Shown piece by piece: positions 60,419 through 64,000 of a stretch of DNA of 64,000 bases. A model generated the notes under the pieces. It searched no databases and was not told the DNA's origin. It saw only the letters and a list, made by a program, of their open reading frames with translations. The number at the start of each line of letters is the position of its first letter. Position 1 is the first letter of the stretch. Source of the stretch: an uncultured Opitutia bacterium (GTDB taxonomy: Bacteria; Verrucomicrobiota; Verrucomicrobiia; Opitutales; Opitutaceae); assembly GCA_903896015.1 (NCBI GenBank), contig CAITWF010000027.1, positions 62,001-126,000 on the forward strand, in the 5' to 3' direction. Position numbers and translations under genes: made by a program.

Positions 60419-60964
60419 TCATTTCGCCGCGAGCGCGGCTTCGATCGCTTTGACCAGTTCGCGGGATTCGGGCTCCACACCCGAGTCGAAGCGCGCGACG
60501 ATCTTACCGTCGCGGCCAACTAGAAACTTCGTGAAATTCCAGCCGATGTCGCCGGGAAACGGCGAGGCCTTGCCGGCGAGCGCAACGTAGAGCGGGTGGC
60601 GGAGCGGCCCGTTGACCTCGATCTTGTCGAACATCGGAAACGTGACGTGAAACTTCGAGGAACAGAACTGCTTGATCTCGGCGTTGGTGCCGGGTTCCTG
60701 CTCGCCAAACTGGTTGCAGGGGAACCCGAGGACCGTGAGACCTTTCGCCTCGAATTTCTTGAAGATGGCCTGAAGGCCCTCGTATTGCGGGGTGTAGCCG
60801 CACTCGGAGGCGACGTTGACGATGAGGAGCACGCGGCCCTTGAGCGGCGCGAGCGCGCTCGCTTTTCCGTCAATGTCCTTGATGGCAATTTCGTAGAGCG
60901 AGTCGGCGCGGGCGATCACGAGTGAGAAGAGAAACAGCGGGGCGAGGCGAAGCACGAAGCGCAT
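60419..60964 (-). CDS. exported glutathione peroxidase-like thiol peroxidase
   Basis: A 181-residue protein. ATG 60964 starts a signal peptide (MRFVLRLAPLFLFSLVIARA). The active site is VNVASECGYTPQYEGL with Cys55 (a Cys, not Sec, enzyme). FPCNQFGEQEPG carries the resolving-Cys candidate Cys83 and Asn84/Gln85, and GWNFTKFLVGRDG the conserved Trp/Asn. The family reduces hydroperoxides, in bacteria usually with thioredoxin. The signal peptide places it in the periplasm. Confidence 0.93.
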   Translation of the reverse strand: MRFVLRLAPLFLFSLVIARADSLYEIAIKDIDGKASALAPLKGRVLLIVNVASECGYTPQYEGLQAIFKKFEAKGLTVLGFPCNQFGEQEPGTNAEIKQFCSSKFHVTFPMFDKIEVNGPLRHPLYVALAGKASPFPGDIGWNFTKFLVGRDGKIVARFDSGVEPESRELVKAIEAALAAK

Positions 60965-61019
60965 CGCAAAACGAGTGGCCGCGAAGGCCGCGTTGTCAAA
61001 CGGCAGGCGCCGGACCGCA

Positions 61020-62876
61020 TCAGGGCTGCGCGGGCTGATAGGCGCCGGGCACATAGACGTCGCGCTTCGGCCAGCCGAGAAGCTGGCGAACGTCGTCCGG
61101 CAAGGGCGCGCTGGCAGCGGGAACCCGGGCGAAGTCGTAGCGCTTCAACGCCGGACTGCGCAGCATGCCGCCGAGATCGCCGGCGATGAAAAGACTCTGC
61201 GCCTCGAACGCGGGAAATACTTTCACAAATTCGGAAAGGGATGTGAAGTTGGCCTGGGATTGCTCTCCGGTCGCTGGCGCCCACGTGATGAGCGCACCGC
61301 GGCTGCGATCGCCGGCGACAACGTAAATATTGTGATCGACCTCGGTGGGCTGCGGCGTGGTAAGCTTCCTGTGGAGCGCGGGCGATTGCACCAGGCGCAG
61401 CAGCGGCCGCATGAACGTTGCATCGGCCGCAAGCGCGTTGCCCACAAAGCAGTGACCCTGGCGCTGATCGATGTCGGGACCGGTGGTGATGTGCCAGCCG
61501 AAGTGGTCGCCAACGTTGCTGCGCTCGTTGCGCTCGATCGTGGCGGGCGCGTTGACGAAGGTGTTCTGATAAATGCGCGCATCACGGCTGTTGAGAATGT
61601 GGACGCCGTTGCCGCAATTCACGAAGACGTTGCCCGCGCAGGTGACGCCCTTCGAGATTTCGAAGAAGAAGCCATCGAGGCATCCCTCGATCCAGTTGTT
61701 GACGAAAACGCCGTCGATGTTGCCGACATCATACCAGATGCCGTTGGAGTTAGGCTGATCGATAACAAGGTTGTCGCGGCAGACGACGCGGCGCGTCTGG
61801 TTAAAAATTTTCACGGCCGCCGGGTAGTAGCCGGTGAGCAACTCGACGTTGTTGCGCGCCATGATATTTTTTTCGAGCAGGCAGTCCGATGACGCGATCA
61901 CGTAGATGCCCTCGGTGCTCGTGTCGCTCACGAGGCAGTGGCGGATGACAAGCTGATCGCCGCGAAAATAACCGCCAACGCGCGAGCAGTGCGTGATCGC
62001 ACAATCCTCCAGGAGCGTGCCGACGACCTCTTTGCCGAACGTCGCCGGGTCCGCGATCCCGACGGGATCGTCGGTGGGCTCCTCGGTCGGCGGGACGGAG
62101 CCGCGTTTGCCCTCCACCTCGAGCGCGCGGTAGGCGTATTGAGTGAACGTGATGCCACGAATCGCGGGGCCACGGCGATCAGCGGCTTTGCCGTTGGCGG
62201 GCTTGCCGGTGATGACGAGCGCGCTGTCACGCGCGGTGATCTCGATGAGGTGGCCGGCGGGATCGTTTTTTAGGTAAACATAGCCGGTGTCGTAATCGAT
62301 GTAGTAGTTGTCGCCGGTCAACTCGCCCTCCCAGCCGGCGGATTGGAGTGCGCGTCCGTCAACGAAAACCATGTCATTGTTGAAGCGGTGCAACGGCGTG
62401 CGCATGCCCTCATGGTTGCGTTGCCACCAGTCGCGCGGCTTGCAGGGAAAGAGCGCCGGCCACTTCGTGCGCCAGATACCTTCGCGCAGCGGCTCCCATT
62501 TTTCGGCGATGCGCGTGCCTTTGATCACGGGCGACTCGTCGCGATAAGGCTGAACGGTGATGCCCTGGTTGAGCACGAGGCCACCCGTGCGATACGTGCC
62601 GCCACGGAGAATGATCGCATCGCCGGTCACGACGCGCGCAATGGCGTTTTCGATCGTGGTCGGCGCTTCGGACGTTGCGCCGAGGGCATCGGCTTTGCCC
62701 TCAGGTGCGACGTAGTAAACGTGCGCGGCATCCGCCGGCACCGCGTAAGTTTGCGGCTGCGGACCGTAGGGTCCGCCGGAGGGCTGGGCGCGGCTAATCA
62801 GCGGGGCGGCAACGATCGACGATAGCCAGACCAGCAGCGAGGCGACGTGCTGCCGGTGAACGCAAGGCAAGTTCAT
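61020..62876 (-). CDS. secreted right-handed beta-helix protein, polysaccharide lyase-like
   Basis: A 618-residue protein with a signal peptide (about 1-30, ending SRAQ). Its N-terminal part, YYVAPEGKADALGATSEAPT and DAIILRGGTYRTGGLVL, is the opening of pectate lyase-like/DUF1565 beta-helices. It then shows repeated strands with N/G/V-rich turns (SDCLLEKNIMARNNVELLTG, NNWIEGCLDGFFFEISKGV, NGVHILNSRDARIYQNTFVN). The CAZy family is not clear to me. A role in binding or cleaving acidic polysaccharide fits the GH28 gene nearby. There is no GPI/PEP-CTERM anchor. Confidence 0.85.
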   Translation of the reverse strand: MNLPCVHRQHVASLLVWLSSIVAAPLISRAQPSGGPYGPQPQTYAVPADAAHVYYVAPEGKADALGATSEAPTTIENAIARVVTGDAIILRGGTYRTGGLVLNQGITVQPYRDESPVIKGTRIAEKWEPLREGIWRTKWPALFPCKPRDWWQRNHEGMRTPLHRFNNDMVFVDGRALQSAGWEGELTGDNYYIDYDTGYVYLKNDPAGHLIEITARDSALVITGKPANGKAADRRGPAIRGITFTQYAYRALEVEGKRGSVPPTEEPTDDPVGIADPATFGKEVVGTLLEDCAITHCSRVGGYFRGDQLVIRHCLVSDTSTEGIYVIASSDCLLEKNIMARNNVELLTGYYPAAVKIFNQTRRVVCRDNLVIDQPNSNGIWYDVGNIDGVFVNNWIEGCLDGFFFEISKGVTCAGNVFVNCGNGVHILNSRDARIYQNTFVNAPATIERNERSNVGDHFGWHITTGPDIDQRQGHCFVGNALAADATFMRPLLRLVQSPALHRKLTTPQPTEVDHNIYVVAGDRSRGALITWAPATGEQSQANFTSLSEFVKVFPAFEAQSLFIAGDLGGMLRSPALKRYDFARVPAASAPLPDDVRQLLGWPKRDVYVPGAYQPAQP

Positions 62877-62965
62877 GGGGTTGCCTTCACCAAAACACCC
62901 CGTCTCCGCTCGCCAAACGCGCCGCTGCTCTAACGGTAGACGCGAGCCGGCTCAGCCGGCGTGTT

Positions 62966-62991
62966 AGGCGTCAGTCTTCCTGACGCTGTCG
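62966..62991. repeat. REP-like element, degenerate copy
   Basis: AGGCGTCAGTCTTCCTGACG then CTGTCG. Arms GCGTCAG and CTGACGC flank TCTTC (62968-62986). It has the same unit as at 55465-55492. It lies in the 158-bp gap between the beta-helix gene and the gene at 63035. Confidence 0.65.
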
Positions 62992-63034
62992 TCCTGTAAA
63001 CGCTGAGCGACGGCATCGAGCCTAACACAAAAAA

Positions 63035-63685
63035 TCAGAGCATACGGAAACCCAGCGCAACGAGTTCGCTCATTGCGAAGGGAGCGCTCGCGAGCACTTC
63101 CTGAAATTTTTCGAGCACTGAGGTCATCGAAGGCACATCGCAACGCGCCGCTCCGTCGTCGCTGTCGTGAATATGCAATGACCAACCCGAGAGTGCCGGA
63201 TCAACGCTGAGCTGAAGCACGGAGCCGTAAAGATAGTTGCCTGGCAGCCCGACATTCGGGCCTGCCCCCGGCACGAGGAAGAGCGAGTGCACCGGATCAT
63301 GTGCGATCACGCCGCCGTGCTTGCGGTGGTGCGCGGGCCGGCCCGCGACGTCAAGGCGGCGGGCCTCGGCCTTCGAGCGCCGGTCCGCCGGCAGCGAAGC
63401 GACGTAACGATCGAAAATTCGCGCGTTGGTCTCAAGCGCGTCTGGCGCAATGGTGCCGGCGATGAGCGCATCGAGATTGGACGCGTGAAAACTCGGCCGC
63501 GTCGCGAGCGATCGGACGGTGACATGCCCATCCTTGTAATCGGCGTCGGCATAGACCTGGTGCGACGCGTAGAGCCGCGTTAACGCATCGCGGTGAGACG
63601 GGGTATTCGGCGCCGCCCCGATGGGGCTGCGCTCGATCATTTCCAACACGGATTCATCAAACGCTGCGTGAGGGTTCACGGACAT
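63035..63685 (-). CDS. unidentified conserved-looking protein
   Basis: A 216-residue protein; the ATG at 63685 (MSVNPHAAFDESVLEMIE) is chosen because the longer frame upstream looks non-coding. There is no signal peptide or transmembrane helix. Visible features are a short helical N-terminus (PSHRDALTRLYASHQVYADADYKDGHVTVRSLA), a middle segment rich in His (GRPAHHRKHGGVIAHDPVHSLFLVPGAG), and WSLHIHDSDDGAARCD near the C-terminus. Codon use matches the rest of the window. I do not recognise the family; it may be lineage-specific. Confidence 0.65.
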   Translation of the reverse strand: MSVNPHAAFDESVLEMIERSPIGAAPNTPSHRDALTRLYASHQVYADADYKDGHVTVRSLATRPSFHASNLDALIAGTIAPDALETNARIFDRYVASLPADRRSKAEARRLDVAGRPAHHRKHGGVIAHDPVHSLFLVPGAGPNVGLPGNYLYGSVLQLSVDPALSGWSLHIHDSDDGAARCDVPSMTSVLEKFQEVLASAPFAMSELVALGFRML

Positions 63686-63871
63686 GGCGCGAAGCAAAGG
63701 GACGTTGCGCAAGGAAGACGAGGTTTCATCTTGGACCGGTAGTGACGGCCAGAAAGCCTGCGTGTCATTGCCTCCGGTTTTTGTTTGCGCTCGCCCCGCT
63801 CGTCGCGTTTTCCCTTCACGGCAACAGGGGTCTCCCATTTCGAGGACATCGGTTGCCGCGCTTCCCGCACC

Positions 63872-64000
63872 ATGTCACTCATCCCTTTTTCCAGCCAGCT
63901 TATCGCCGACGTCGGCATCTCCCTCGGCGACGAAGGAAAGGGCCGGCTCATCCCCGAGGTGGCCGACGAACTCCGCGGCACGCGCGCGGCGGTCAGCGTA
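63872..64000 (+). CDS. purA: adenylosuccinate synthetase, N-terminal fragment
   Basis: The first 43 codons of a gene leaving the right edge. [20 protein letters not shown] then [14 protein letters not shown] contains GDEGKG, the P-loop of adenylosuccinate synthetase (usual wording G-x-Q-W-G-D-E-G-K-G-K). The preceding QW is replaced by ISL, and Arg follows instead of Lys, so this is either a divergent PurA or a PurA-like protein. It starts 186 bases from the divergent gene at 63685. Confidence 0.7.
   Translation, partial: MSLIPFSSQLIADVGISLGDEGKGRLIPEVADELRGTRAAVSV

Overview
The window is dense, GC-rich bacterial chromosome with about 53 protein genes on both strands. It has no rRNA, tRNA, CRISPR array or prophage that I could recognise. 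The gene set points to a Gram-negative, menaquinone-using, flagellated polysaccharide degrader: lpxB and a LolCDE-type exporter, menC/menE with a DHNA-CoA-type thioesterase, one short flagellin, a GH28 pectinase, Tat-exported Gfo/Idh/MocA and TIM-barrel sugar proteins, and a TIGR03067 protein. RNase HIII and the PurA N-terminus fit the same picture. I infer Verrucomicrobiota, most likely Opitutaceae. This is inferred from gene content and was not tested by a search.

Layout. 1-5 kb: exported FAD oxidoreductase, rnhC, mutY, TIM-barrel protein, rpsU. 5-23 kb: dnaE, two sensor kinases (one a large CHASE-PAS hybrid), an RsmB-type methyltransferase and a second methyltransferase, a GDSL autotransporter, a ccsA/hemX-hemA operon, lpxB and a GnnA-like oxidoreductase. 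23-31 kb: lolD/lolC, lysS, a TMEM175-type channel pseudogene, a TMTC-like glycosyltransferase with TPRs, lipA. 31-42 kb: an IS3-like remnant, a GMC dehydrogenase pair, phosphoglucomutase, UDP-sugar pyrophosphorylase, an FtsB-like protein, GspA/GspB, a sugar transferase and PolX. 42-54 kb: a menaquinone cluster, a chemoreceptor, guaB, carbohydrate-active exported proteins and a Ski2-like helicase. 54-64 kb: GH28, TIGR03067, flagellin, Gfo/Idh/MocA, a phosphatidylserine decarboxylase-like protein, a DUF6172 protein, glutathione peroxidase, a beta-helix protein, an unknown protein and the start of purA.

The genes suggest cell-envelope work (lipid A, lipoproteins, UDP-sugars, glycosyl carriers, phospholipid, T2SS accessory proteins), aerobic/menaquinone respiration with cytochrome c maturation, and use of plant or algal polysaccharide, possibly including 3-keto-glycoside chemistry.

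The most unusual signal is a population of short palindromic or repetitive elements. Some lie between genes: about four REP-like GGCGTCAGC/GCTGACGCC elements and three long inverted-arm elements. At least three kinds sit inside protein genes without breaking the frame: about 100 bp with two perfect hairpins in the helicase, a perfect 21-bp palindrome in a methyltransferase, and an AT-rich repeat in menE that resembles an intergenic copy about 1.9 kb away. This resembles in principle the Rickettsia palindromic elements, but the sequences are different.
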